64,000 nt of DNA from Neptunitalea chrysea (GTDB taxonomy: Bacteria; Bacteroidota; Bacteroidia; Flavobacteriales; Flavobacteriaceae): positions 62,001-126,000 of the forward strand of contig NZ_BRVP01000004.1 in the NCBI RefSeq assembly GCF_027924145.1, in the 5' to 3' direction. Below, piece after piece: positions 17,047-25,878 of the stretch. Each line of letters starts with the position of its first letter. Within the stretch, counting starts at the first letter, position 1. The notes beneath the pieces were generated by a model. It was not told where the DNA came from. It did no database searches and saw nothing but the letters and a program-made list of their open reading frames with translations. A program made the translations under genes and the position numbers.

Positions 17047-17604
17047 ATGGCAGTAATTGTTAGATATACAATTAAACTTTTTATTATAATAATGCTTTTG
17101 ATTGTAAGCATATCATGTAATGTAAAAGGAGGAGAGTTACAGGAATATTTCGTCGAAAATTCATCGAAACCTGAATTTATCTCATTTGATATTGCTACAT
17201 CAATTTTTGATGTTTCACAAACAGATTTTTCTGAAGAAGAAAAAGAAATATATAAGTCAATCAAAAAACTAAATATTTTAATGCTACCTTCTGAAAATGG
17301 TACTTACCAAGAGCAAAAGAGTAAAATAAAGAGTATTTTAAAAGGATCTGACTTTGAGGAGCTTATGACACTTAACAGTAAAGAAATGAATGGTAAGCTC
17401 TATTATATAGGTGAAGAAGATGCTATTGATGAAGTAATTGTTTTTGGGTATAATAATGATAAGGGGTTTGCTTTAGTACGCTTGTTAGCAGATAATTTAA
17501 AACCGGAAAACATAGGGACAATAGTTCAAATAATTCAAAACTCTAAAATGGATGATAACTCTTTTATGTCTCTTCAAAAAGTTTTCGATTTTGAGTTGAA
17601 TTAA
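17047..17604 (+). CDS. DUF4252 lipoprotein
   Basis: A 185-residue lipoprotein (lipobox IVSISC, Cys24) with a second, diverged DUF4252-like domain: EFISFDIATSIFDVSQTDFS, SIKKLNILMLPSENG, then YYIGEEDAIDEVIVFGYNND and LKPENIGTIVQI at the end, aligning with the same elements of the preceding protein. A 49-bp gap separates them; no terminator lies in it, so they are probably co-transcribed. A hairpin at 17642-17669 closes the operon. Function unknown. Confidence 0.75.
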   Translation: MAVIVRYTIKLFIIIMLLIVSISCNVKGGELQEYFVENSSKPEFISFDIATSIFDVSQTDFSEEEKEIYKSIKKLNILMLPSENGTYQEQKSKIKSILKGSDFEELMTLNSKEMNGKLYYIGEEDAIDEVIVFGYNNDKGFALVRLLADNLKPENIGTIVQIIQNSKMDDNSFMSLQKVFDFELN

Positions 17605-17640
17605 TAACACATAAGGAATATATACTAATTTGTTATAATA

Positions 17641-17671
17641 AACGAGGCTAATGATATCATTAGCCTCGTAG
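17641..17671. terminator. Hairpin between convergent genes
   Basis: ACGAGGCTAATGA and its complement meet almost without a loop (28-bp palindrome). The plus side lacks a T-run; the minus side continues TTTATTATAA, so it is a better terminator for the pectate lyase transcript. Confidence 0.55.
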
Positions 17672-17703
17672 TCATTAATAATTAACACAACTAATCCAAA
17701 TAA

Positions 17704-20175
17704 TTACTTTATATAGAGCATTTTATTAAACGAATTGTCTCCATTTTTAACTTGTACTATATAAGAACCCGATTTTAAGTGTTCTATATCTATTTTTTGA
17801 ACATTGTCTTTGTTCATTTTTTTAGTAAGTATAGTAGCTCCCTGTAAATTATATATATTAATTGTTGCATTTGGTGCTACAACTTTTGTATTGATATAAA
17901 ATATTGATGTTGCCGGATTAGGATAAATTGAAAGTGTTGAAGTTTTGGTAATTTCGCTCATCATTCTTGAAGAGTTTCCTGTTATTTCTATCCAATCAAT
18001 GTCTGCACTTTCTCCCGATGCATTTGTTTCTAATATGATCGTGTTATTTCCAGAATTCAAAGAGGTAGTAAATGAAGCAGTACTAAATGATCCACTACCT
18101 GTTTCTGGTAACGACAACGTTTGCGAACTACCACCATTAATAATCATATCTACAGAAGAATTCATAGAAGCTTTTCTAGTGTATCTAACCGTAATTGTAT
18201 AACTTCCAGAAGAAGAGGCGTTGTAGTTCCATTCAATTTGTTTCCCAGAAGAGTTGCTAAGGTTAATAGCATTACCATTATCGGCATTACTATATGATTT
18301 TAAGGAGCCGTCATAAGATATAGTTCCCGAATCATTATCTTCAATTCTTGTAGCACTTCCACCACCGCTACTGCCGCTTGATGGAGTAGCTGAAGCCGCA
18401 TTTGAATTATCAGATCCATTTACTTTAATCCAATAGTAATATGTTGTACCGTTAGATGCGGAATTATCTGTATAGCTTCTGTCGCTGCTTGATGGAATAT
18501 AAATTCTTGTTCTTCCATTGGGATCCGAATCAGTATCTCTATATACTTCTTGCGAAGAGACAGAAATGCCACTAATACTCCAACTTAAACTTACTGAACC
18601 ATCTCCGGCAGAGGCAGAGAGTACAATAGATGGAGAACCGCCACTTCCTGATGGAGTAGCTGAAGCCGCATTTGAGTTTTCAGATCCATTCACTTTAATC
18701 CAATAATAATAAGTGGTACCGTTGGATACTGAATTATCGGTATAGCTTCTTGCGCTATTTGCAGGGATGTTAATTTTTGTTCTTCCATTAGGATCCGAAT
18801 CAGTGTCTCTATATATCTCTTGATTATTTACAGTACCACCTGTAATATTCCAACTTAAACTTACTGACCCATCTCCTGAAGAGGCACTAAGGGTAATAAC
18901 AGGCGTACCTCCACCTCCTGAAGATCCACCTGATTCGATGGCTCCTAAATCGGGTGAAGAACCATTATATGATGGTAATAGGCTATAATTGGAACCAACA
19001 TCAATAAGAGAACTTCCTGATGAAAGATTCAGAAATCCATTTGAAGTAGGATTACTATTAGAACCAGGAGATAATGTTTGAAAATCTGACGATGAAGCCG
19101 TGTAAGGCCATGAATCCTGATTATCAAAAGCATTTGGATAGGTACTTGAATCACCTCGTATACGGTCATTAGAATTCGAATCATAGGAGAGGCAGTTAAC
19201 AAAAGTATGAGATGCATTATCTCTTGTATGGTAATTATATTGTGTATTGTTATACGAAGTACAATTGACAAATTTAATGTTACCTACATTTCCATTATCA
19301 GCAAAACCATGTTTACCATTATTAAAAGCAATACATCGTACTAATTGGTGATTGATATTATGGGCAGAAGACCCTAACTTATAACCGTTTTTATCTCCAT
19401 TTCCGGATGTAGATCCATTGGTTAAACTACCATTATTATGAGAAATACATTCTTCAAAGTATACGATACCTATAGCACCGGTATCAGATTTGGTATATAA
19501 ATCCCATCCATCATCAATGTTGTGGTGCGCTACACATCTAATGAATTTATTTCCCGTTCCACAGGTTAATTTGGCAGCAAAACCGTCGGCATCTTCATTG
19601 TCGGGATCTTTATTATCGTAAGCTTCACAATCTTCTATAGTGTTATTACTAGGCCATTCACTAATAGAATCATAATCGGTATCATATCGACTAAGTTGAA
19701 GTCCTGTATCTCGATTTTCTTTAAAAATACAGTCTTCAATGTGATTGTAATTCCCAGATAGTAGCATTCCGTTATCTCCTGCACCTTCAATGGTAATACC
19801 TTTCCAATGCCAATAAAAAGCATCCATTACAATTCCTCTGTTTGAGGAACTTGTTGATTGACCTGAAAAATCGAGTACTACTGTTTGACTGTTATGTGCA
19901 AAAACTCTAATAGGATTAGAGGAAGTTCCGTTTTTACTTCTATCTATAACAATGGTACTACTATAGCTATAAGTACCTCCTTCAATATAAATATAATCTC
20001 CGGCAGACACTACGCTGATCGCTTTTGTAAGTGTAGCGAAAGCATTTCCGGTACTAGTTCCTGAATTAGAATCGTTTCCTGATGTAGAAACATAATAGCT
20101 AGTTGCATGAGCTGTGTAAGAGCCAAGTAATAGTAAAATGACTCCTAAGCATGAATAAATGAAATTTTTTTTCAT
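17704..20175 (-). CDS. Secreted PL9-type pectate lyase with FN3, CBM and T9SS tail
   Basis: An 823-residue secreted enzyme: signal peptide (ending TAHAT), then a right-handed beta-helix (about 25-415) opening with YYVSTSGNDSNSGTS. PL9 hallmarks are present: calcium-site motifs NEDADGFAAKLTCGTGN and HHNIDDGWDLY, and the region with the expected catalytic Lys, GDKNGYKLGS. Two near-identical fibronectin-type repeats (about 425-510 and 515-600, each with RDTDSDPNGRT), a carbohydrate-binding module of the CBM6/35 type (about 610-730) and a type IX secretion sorting domain (about 745-823, LSIYPNPATS, GSYIVQVKNGDNSFNKM) follow. It should cleave pectate by beta-elimination at the cell surface or outside. 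LacI-type operators lie upstream. Confidence 0.88.
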   Translation of the reverse strand: MKKNFIYSCLGVILLLLGSYTAHATSYYVSTSGNDSNSGTSTGNAFATLTKAISVVSAGDYIYIEGGTYSYSSTIVIDRSKNGTSSNPIRVFAHNSQTVVLDFSGQSTSSSNRGIVMDAFYWHWKGITIEGAGDNGMLLSGNYNHIEDCIFKENRDTGLQLSRYDTDYDSISEWPSNNTIEDCEAYDNKDPDNEDADGFAAKLTCGTGNKFIRCVAHHNIDDGWDLYTKSDTGAIGIVYFEECISHNNGSLTNGSTSGNGDKNGYKLGSSAHNINHQLVRCIAFNNGKHGFADNGNVGNIKFVNCTSYNNTQYNYHTRDNASHTFVNCLSYDSNSNDRIRGDSSTYPNAFDNQDSWPYTASSSDFQTLSPGSNSNPTSNGFLNLSSGSSLIDVGSNYSLLPSYNGSSPDLGAIESGGSSGGGGTPVITLSASSGDGSVSLSWNITGGTVNNQEIYRDTDSDPNGRTKINIPANSARSYTDNSVSNGTTYYYWIKVNGSENSNAASATPSGSGGSPSIVLSASAGDGSVSLSWSISGISVSSQEVYRDTDSDPNGRTRIYIPSSSDRSYTDNSASNGTTYYYWIKVNGSDNSNAASATPSSGSSGGGSATRIEDNDSGTISYDGSLKSYSNADNGNAINLSNSSGKQIEWNYNASSSGSYTITVRYTRKASMNSSVDMIINGGSSQTLSLPETGSGSFSTASFTTSLNSGNNTIILETNASGESADIDWIEITGNSSRMMSEITKTSTLSIYPNPATSIFYINTKVVAPNATINIYNLQGATILTKKMNKDNVQKIDIEHLKSGSYIVQVKNGDNSFNKMLYIK

Positions 20176-20241
20176 GACATTAGTAAATTTAGGTTAATAA
20201 TTAGTAAAATGCTTGATTTGGGGTCTAATCTATTCGGTTTT

Positions 20242-20257
20242 ATGCAATCGATTGCAT
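20242..20257. promoter_or_regulatory. LacI-family operator, proximal
   Basis: ATGCAATCGATTGCAT is a perfect 16-bp palindrome with the central CG and TGNAANCGNTTNCA form typical of LacI/GalR-family operators. It lies 67 bp upstream of the pectate lyase start. No LacI gene is in the window, so the regulator acts from elsewhere. Confidence 0.7.
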
Positions 20258-20455
20258 GAAGCGTCAAAAAATAAAATACTTACATATTTTATTAATTAGG
20301 CCAATTACCACTATATAGTAGCAGTAATGGTCTAAATACTTTTAAAAATCAATAATATATTGACTTAATAAGTTAAAATTAGAATTTCATAATCAATAAA
20401 TATTTAAATTAATACTAAAAGAAAACGGTTAACCTTACATTTTTGGGGGATATTA

Positions 20456-20469
20456 TGTAATCGATTACA
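20456..20469. promoter_or_regulatory. LacI-family operator, distal
   Basis: TGTAATCGATTACA, a perfect 14-bp palindrome of the same class as that at 20242-20257, about 213 bp further upstream. Two spaced sites would allow DNA looping. The rest of 20176-20590 holds no gene that I can support. Confidence 0.65.
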
Positions 20470-20592
20470 CTAGCTAGTATTTCAAATATAGTAATTTTAT
20501 TTTACTTTTTGTAATGAAATAATAATAAAATAATGATTATTTTTAGTATTTCTTTGTGAGAAGTAACTTCCTTTATAAAAAATTTAAAATTA

Positions 20593-20643
20593 AAACATCA
20601 GCTTCTTAACATGTTCTATTTGTTAAGAAGCTGATGTTTTTTA
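20593..20643 (-). terminator. Terminator of dapD
   Basis: ACATCAGCTTCTTAACA pairs with TGTTAAGAAGCTGATGT (17 bp, 10-base loop) with T/A-runs on both sides. On the minus strand it follows the dapD stop by about 20 bp. Confidence 0.75.
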
Positions 20644-20660
20644 ATCATGTAAGTTTGCCT

Positions 20661-21476
20661 TTATACTGCTACATCATATTCCCTTAAAGCATTGTTTAAG
20701 GAGGTTTTAAGATCGGTAGATGCTTTACGTTTTCCAATAATTAAAGCACAAGGTACATTATAAGAACCTGCTTTAAATTCTTTGGTATAACTTCCAGGTA
20801 TAACAACTGAGCGTTCTGGTACTATGCCTTTCATTTCAATAGGTTCATCTCCGGTTACATCAATAATTTTAGTTGAAGCAGTTAATACTACATTAGCACC
20901 TAACACGGCTTCTTTCTCAATTTTAACACCTTCAACTACAATACATCTAGATCCTATAAATGCACCATCTTCTATAATTACCGGAGCTGCCTGCAGTGGC
21001 TCAAGAACACCACCAATACCAACACCTCCGCTAAGGTGTACATTTTTACCAATTTGCGCACAGCTTCCAACAGTAGCCCAGGTATCAACCATGGTACCTT
21101 CATCTACATAAGCACCAATATTTACATAACTTGGCATCATAATAACACCTGAAGAAATATAAGCTCCGTGACGCGCTACGGCGTTTGGTACTACACGTAT
21201 TCCTTTCGCTTTATAGTCTTTTTTTAGTGGAATCTTATCATGGTATTCAAAAATTCCTGCTTCTAAGGTTTCCATTTTCTGAATAGGGAAATAAAGTACC
21301 ACAGCCTTTTTAACCCATTCATTCACCTGCCAACCATTTTCTGTAGGTTCTGCTACTCTTAATTCACCTGCATCTAATAAATCAACAACTTTTCTAATAG
21401 TGTTAATGGTAGTTTCGTCCAATAACAGAGAGCGGTCTTCCCAAGCTTTTTCTATAACCTGTTGCAAATCTTTCAT
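20661..21476 (-). CDS. dapD: 2,3,4,5-tetrahydropyridine-2,6-dicarboxylate N-succinyltransferase
   Basis: A 271-residue left-handed beta-helix acyltransferase. The N-terminal helical domain (IEKAWEDRSLLLDETT, GELRVAEP, WQVNEWVKKAVVLYFP) and hexapeptide-repeat domain (VVPNAVARHGAYISSGVIMM, GAYVDEGTMVDTWATVGSCA, GGVGIGGVLEPLQAAPVIIE) match DapD closely, at normal family length. It transfers succinyl from succinyl-CoA to tetrahydrodipicolinate in the lysine/meso-diaminopimelate pathway. It stands alone on the minus strand, divergent from ruvX. Confidence 0.95.
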   Translation of the reverse strand: MKDLQQVIEKAWEDRSLLLDETTINTIRKVVDLLDAGELRVAEPTENGWQVNEWVKKAVVLYFPIQKMETLEAGIFEYHDKIPLKKDYKAKGIRVVPNAVARHGAYISSGVIMMPSYVNIGAYVDEGTMVDTWATVGSCAQIGKNVHLSGGVGIGGVLEPLQAAPVIIEDGAFIGSRCIVVEGVKIEKEAVLGANVVLTASTKIIDVTGDEPIEMKGIVPERSVVIPGSYTKEFKAGSYNVPCALIIGKRKASTDLKTSLNNALREYDVAV

Positions 21477-21582
21477 TTGAATTTCAAAATTTTTATTCAG
21501 GTTGTAAATATATAACCTTCCTTAGAAATACCGACAGAATTTTACAGGTATCACATTTTAGGTTACTTTTGCAAAAAAAATA

Positions 21583-21999
21583 ATGTCGAGAGTTTTAGCC
21601 TTAGATTTTGGTACCAAAAGAACCGGTATTGCGGTAACCGATGAATTACAGATAATAGCATCTGGTTTAACTACCGTGGCTACAAGCGAGCTTCTAGTTT
21701 TTTTAAAAGAGTATTGTAGTAAAGAATCAATAGCGCTTTTTGTTATTGGAGAACCTAAGCAAATGAATAATGAGGCTTCGGAAAGTGAAGTGTACATCAA
21801 GGAGTTTATACAAAAATTAGAGGCTGCAATTCCACAAATACCTATTCAGAGGGTAGATGAAAGGTTTACATCTAAGTTGGCTTTTCAGTCCATGTTAACT
21901 GGAGGTTTAAAAAAGAAGCAGCGAGCTAACAAGGCTTTAATAGATGAAATTTCGGCTACAATTATTCTTCAAACCTATTTAGATAGCAAAAAATACTAA
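21583..21999 (+). CDS. ruvX: Holliday junction resolvase RuvX/YqgF
   Basis: A 138-residue RNase H-fold protein with all motifs of the family: LALDFGTKRTGIAVTD (catalytic Asp8), LFVIGEPKQMNN, IPIQRVDERFTSKLA (catalytic Glu) and KKQRANKALIDEISATIILQ (catalytic Asp). The YqgF family acts on pre-16S rRNA 5' ends and/or Holliday junctions. A TACTTTTG element at 21564-21571 resembles the Bacteroidota -7 box (TAnnTTTG) and places transcription close to the start codon. Followed by def. Confidence 0.93.
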   Translation: MSRVLALDFGTKRTGIAVTDELQIIASGLTTVATSELLVFLKEYCSKESIALFVIGEPKQMNNEASESEVYIKEFIQKLEAAIPQIPIQRVDERFTSKLAFQSMLTGGLKKKQRANKALIDEISATIILQTYLDSKKY

Positions 22000-22089
22000 T
22001 TTGTACTTATCTTTGTAGCTTTGCAAAAAATGAGAAATTAAAAATCATCTTAATTAGTCAAAGAAAAGAATCCAAAAAGAAGGAGAGAT

Positions 22090-22680
22090 ATGATATTACC
22101 CATTGTTGCCTATGGCGATCCTGTTTTAAGAAAAGAAGCAAAAGATATAAGTGCTGAGTACCCTAAGCTTGATGAATTGATTAAAAACATGTTTGAAACC
22201 ATGTACGGAGCTAGTGGAGTTGGTTTAGCAGCCCCTCAAATAGGGTTGCCAATTCGTTTGTTTATTATAGATGCTACCCCTTTTGCAGAGGATGAAGATT
22301 TAGATGAGGATGAACAGGAAGTATTATCGAATTTCAAAAAAGTATTTATAAATGCTCAAATTTTGGAAGAAACCGGTGATGAATGGGGGTTTTCTGAAGG
22401 GTGTTTAAGTATTCCAGATATTCGCGAAGACGTTTTTAGAAAAGATGTTGTGAAAATTGAATATTACGATGAAAACTTCGAAAAACATGTAGAAGAATTT
22501 GATGGTTTAGCGGCCAGAGTTATTCAACATGAATATGATCATGTTGAAGGAATTTTATTTACCGATAAACTATCGTCATTAAAAAAACGTTTATTAAAAG
22601 GAAAACTTTCAAATATTAGTAAAGGAAAAATAAAAACAGAGTATCGCATGCGTTTTCCAGAAGCAAAAAAAGCTCGTTAA
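22090..22680 (+). CDS. def: Peptide deformylase
   Basis: A 196-residue iron/zinc hydrolase removing the N-formyl group from new proteins. The three signature motifs are intact: GVGLAAPQIG (about 43-52), EGCLSIP (metal ligand Cys105) and QHEYDHVEG (metal ligands His147 and His151, catalytic Glu148). An acidic insertion (FAEDEDLDEDEQE) lies between motifs I and II, as is common in Bacteroidota deformylases. It lies 90 bp after ruvX on the same strand, with DUF5606 following; the ruvX-def-DUF5606 order is a typical Flavobacteriia arrangement. Confidence 0.95.
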   Translation: MILPIVAYGDPVLRKEAKDISAEYPKLDELIKNMFETMYGASGVGLAAPQIGLPIRLFIIDATPFAEDEDLDEDEQEVLSNFKKVFINAQILEETGDEWGFSEGCLSIPDIREDVFRKDVVKIEYYDENFEKHVEEFDGLAARVIQHEYDHVEGILFTDKLSSLKKRLLKGKLSNISKGKIKTEYRMRFPEAKKAR

Positions 22681-22731
22681 TTTTTTTGTTTCCATAAAAA
22701 ATAGAATATTTGCGCCTCTAAAATTGAATAT

Positions 22732-23181
22732 ATGAGTTTAGACAAAATTGTTGCTATAGCAGGTAAGCCAGGATTATATGAATTAAAGACACAAACCCGT
22801 ACCGGATTTGTTGCTTCTTCTTTATTAGACGGAAAGAAAATTACTGTTGGAATGAGAAGTAATGTAAGTGTTCTTTCTGAAATTGCAATCTATACTTTAA
22901 CTGAAGAAATGCCGTTAAAGGCGGTATTTGCCAAAATTCAGGAAAAAGAAAACGGTGGAGAAACAGCAGTAGGTCATAAAGAATCTAAAGATAAATTAGA
23001 AGAGTATTTTTTTGAAGTATTACCTGATTATGATGAAGACAGGGTTTATACAAGTGATATTAAAAAAGTGATTCAGTGGTATAATTTATTAATTAAAAAT
23101 GGATTTACTGATTTTACTGAAGATGAATCTACAACAGAAGAAACAGAAGAAGTTACTTCTAAAGGAACAGAACAAGAATAA
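22732..23181 (+). CDS. DUF5606 protein
   Basis: A 149-residue cytosolic protein beginning MSLDKIVAIAGKPGLYELKT, with the conserved GFVASSLLDGKKITVGMRSN segment and PDYDEDRVYTSDIKKVIQWY, and an acidic Glu/Thr-rich C-terminus. This is the DUF5606 family, restricted to Bacteroidota; no biochemical role is known. It lies 51 bp after def and is followed by a strong terminator. Confidence 0.85.
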   Translation: MSLDKIVAIAGKPGLYELKTQTRTGFVASSLLDGKKITVGMRSNVSVLSEIAIYTLTEEMPLKAVFAKIQEKENGGETAVGHKESKDKLEEYFFEVLPDYDEDRVYTSDIKKVIQWYNLLIKNGFTDFTEDESTTEETEEVTSKGTEQE

Positions 23182-23183
23182 AT

Positions 23184-23217
23184 TAAAAAAAATCCGGCTT
23201 TTGCCGGATTTTTTATT
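23184..23217. terminator. Bidirectional terminator
   Basis: The stem AATCCGGC-TTTT-GCCGGATT is framed by an A-run and a T-run, between the DUF5606 gene and the convergent receiver-glycosyltransferase gene. Confidence 0.85.
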
Positions 23218-23240
23218 TACCTAAACTTCCTGTAATTTAA

Positions 23241-24380
23241 CTAGGTTAATTTTAACGTAGTTTTTTTTTGAGGTTTTTCACCCTTATATGTGCGGGCTAA
23301 AGTGGCTAATTGTAAAATAATTTTAAAATAATCTTTTACCGAAAGTTTTGTATAGGACTTAGTCTGTTTGTTATCTACAGGGAGCTCATACATATTTAAT
23401 GACGCCGATTCGTTGTAGTGTTTTTTTAGTCGTATCAAAAGTTCTATTGCAAACCATTTCTTTGTTTTAAACTTTTCTTGAAAACCATATTTTACAACTT
23501 CTCTTTTCAGGATTTTTAAACCACTTAAGGCATCTTGAAAAGGCATGTCTACAATTTTATTTACAAAGCGTTTAATATGTTTATTAGATGCTGTTAATGA
23601 TGAGGTTGAGGTTGCTGTTACAACTTCATAATTATTATCTTCAATAGTTCTATATACTCGATCAAAGTTTTTTATAGTAATACCTTGTTCAATATCTATA
23701 TAACCTATATAATCTAAGTCTTCTAATTCTGCCATATAAAGCATACCAAGTCGTATGGCTTCTCCTTTTCCTTTTGGAGTTTCACAATTATAAATGATAA
23801 CGTGATCTTCTCTCCCTTTTCTCAACTTATTTAGAATATCTAACGTATTGTTAGTACTTGCGTGGTTAACAAAACAAATATGATATCCTGTGTAGGTGTC
23901 TATAAAATCTGTAAATTCTTTTGTAAAACTCGTTTCATCTATATTCTGAACAGGAATAACGACTCCTATACATTTTTTTTGGATAATAGTTGGTGTAATA
24001 GATTTTTCAATATTAGCGGTTTTTTTACCTAATATATTTTTAACCCGTGCACTAATTTCATCTAGTGTTAATGGCTTTTTCATATAATCTTGAATCCCTA
24101 ATTCATAGGTTTGAAGAATTATATTTTCATCAGTATTTCCTGAAAGTACCATTATCGGAATTTGATCTCCTTTTTGTTGGCGTATATACTGAATAATTTT
24201 AATGCCGGAGATGGTTGGCATATCGATGTCTACAATCACTAAATCTGGTAAAAATGTTTCATAAGTTTCTACTACATTTAAAGGAGAGACCAATGTTTTT
24301 ACCTCATATCCTAATTTGGTTAGTCTTTTCTCTAAAGGTAAAAGAACAAGTTGTTGATCGTCAATAGCCAGAATTTTCAT
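23241..24380 (-). CDS. Receiver domain fused to a GT2-like glycosyltransferase
   Basis: A 379-residue protein from the ATG at 24380 (a TTG three codons earlier is in frame). Residues 1-118 are a CheY-type receiver: IDDQQ near the N-terminus, phospho-acceptor Asp51 in VIVDIDMPTISG, MVLSGNT and YMKKPLT with the conserved Lys. Residues about 137-365 resemble a GT-A family 2 domain: CIGVVIPVQN, ICFVNHASTNNTLDIL, CETPKGKGEAIRLGM, YIDIEQGI where the metal-binding DxD would be, and DALSGLKILKREVV. There is no output DNA-binding domain and no membrane helix. Phosphorylation-controlled sugar or nucleotide transfer is an inference; the second domain could have lost catalysis. Confidence 0.8.
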   Translation of the reverse strand: MKILAIDDQQLVLLPLEKRLTKLGYEVKTLVSPLNVVETYETFLPDLVIVDIDMPTISGIKIIQYIRQQKGDQIPIMVLSGNTDENIILQTYELGIQDYMKKPLTLDEISARVKNILGKKTANIEKSITPTIIQKKCIGVVIPVQNIDETSFTKEFTDFIDTYTGYHICFVNHASTNNTLDILNKLRKGREDHVIIYNCETPKGKGEAIRLGMLYMAELEDLDYIGYIDIEQGITIKNFDRVYRTIEDNNYEVVTATSTSSLTASNKHIKRFVNKIVDMPFQDALSGLKILKREVVKYGFQEKFKTKKWFAIELLIRLKKHYNESASLNMYELPVDNKQTKSYTKLSVKDYFKIILQLATLARTYKGEKPQKKTTLKLT

Positions 24381-24545
24381 AAGCAACAATTTAAATTGGT
24401 GATTAATAGCGATTTATATTTCAAATCTATACTTATTAACATATTTTTAGTACAGAATAAGTTAAATAGTGGTTTTTCTGTAGACGAATGTTTTATTTAA
24501 AAGGATGAATGGAAATTTAAAAGTGCAATAAATGATAGGTATAAA

Positions 24546-24578
24546 TAAAAAAGTCTCAACATTGTTGAGACTTTTAAC
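24546..24578. terminator. Terminator downstream of fabF
   Basis: AAAAGTCTCAACA-TTGTTGAGACTTTT, a 13-bp stem ending about 24 bp beyond the fabF stop. The remainder of 24381-24545 shows no gene. Confidence 0.75.
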
Positions 24579-24599
24579 ATATATATAAAGATTATGCTA

Positions 24600-25838
24600 T
24601 TACATTTTTTTAAAGAGAACAGTTGAATTGTGTCCACCAAAACCAAATGCATTACTCATGGCCAAATTAACCTCTTTTTCTAGTGCTGTATTAGCAACAA
24701 TAGATAAACCAGTTGGAATGTTTTCGTCTAGTTCGTGTACGTTAATGGTAGGAGGAATAATACTGTTGTTAATAGCTTTTATAGCTAATATGGCTTCTAC
24801 AGCTCCCGCAGCCCCCATTAAGTGCCCAGTCATAGATTTAGTTGCACTAATGCTTAAACTTTCAGCATCCTTAAAAGTTTTGGCAGTAGCATTAAGTTCC
24901 GCTAAATCTCCTAAGTTAGTAGACGTAGCGTGTACGTTTAGGTAATCAACATCTTCTGGGTTAACACCAGCTTCATTAAGGGTGTTAACCATACATCTGT
25001 TAGCACCTAAACCTTCTGGGTGAGGAGAGGTCATATGGTAAGCATCTGCAGTCATAGAGGCTCCAACAATTTCTGCGTATATATGAGCACCTCTTTGTTT
25101 CGCATGTTCGTATTCTTCTAAAACTAAGGCTCCGGCACCTTCGCCCATTACAAATCCATCACGGTCTTTGTCAAATGGTCTACTTGCCTTAGTAGGATCG
25201 TCGTTTCTAGTAGACATTGCTTTTAAGGCCGCAAAACCACCAATAGAGGCAGGAGTAATACCTGCTTCAGATCCTCCGGTAATAAACATCTTAGCCTTAC
25301 CGAATTTTATATAATTATAGGCATCCATGATTGCAGTGTTCGATGTAGCACATGCAGATACCGGTGTATAATTAATGCCTCGTAGCCCAAACTTCATAGA
25401 AATCATTCCTGAAGCCATGTTAACTAATATCTTAGGAATAAAAAACGGATTAAATCTAGGGTTATAGTCTTGTTTTACAAAGTTTTCCACCTCTTTTTCA
25501 AAAGTAGACATACCACCTTGTCCGGTTCCCCATATAACACCAAAATCAAACGGATCAATTTTTTCTAAATCAATTCCAGAGTCGTTTAGAGCCTCGGTAG
25601 CTGCATGTAAGGCATACTGAGTGTATAAATCTCCTCTCTTAATTTCATTTCTTGTTAAATGCATTTGAGGATCAAAGTCTTTTAATTCACAGGCTATTTG
25701 GGTTTTAAATCGCTCACTGTTAAAATACGATATGGTTCCGGCACCACTAACTCCTTTAATACTATTTTCCCAAAATTCGGATATCGTATTTCCAATAGGG
25801 GTAAGGGCACCTAGCCCGGTTACTACAACTCTTGTCAT
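24600..25838 (-). CDS. fabF: 3-oxoacyl-ACP synthase II
   Basis: A 412-residue thiolase-fold condensing enzyme of fatty-acid elongation with the full Cys-His-His triad: Cys163 in PVSACATSNTA, His in NVHATSTNLGD and His in SMTGHLMGAAGA, plus the C-terminal MSNAFGFGGHNSTVLF. The length and ends match FabF. It is monocistronic; no acpP lies upstream (a TetR gene precedes it on the same strand), so it may be a second FabF copy besides the one usually next to acpP. Confidence 0.92.
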   Translation of the reverse strand: MTRVVVTGLGALTPIGNTISEFWENSIKGVSGAGTISYFNSERFKTQIACELKDFDPQMHLTRNEIKRGDLYTQYALHAATEALNDSGIDLEKIDPFDFGVIWGTGQGGMSTFEKEVENFVKQDYNPRFNPFFIPKILVNMASGMISMKFGLRGINYTPVSACATSNTAIMDAYNYIKFGKAKMFITGGSEAGITPASIGGFAALKAMSTRNDDPTKASRPFDKDRDGFVMGEGAGALVLEEYEHAKQRGAHIYAEIVGASMTADAYHMTSPHPEGLGANRCMVNTLNEAGVNPEDVDYLNVHATSTNLGDLAELNATAKTFKDAESLSISATKSMTGHLMGAAGAVEAILAIKAINNSIIPPTINVHELDENIPTGLSIVANTALEKEVNLAMSNAFGFGGHNSTVLFKKM

Positions 25839-25878
25839 GTTGAATAATTAATGATTAAAACTATCATAGAATTTACTT

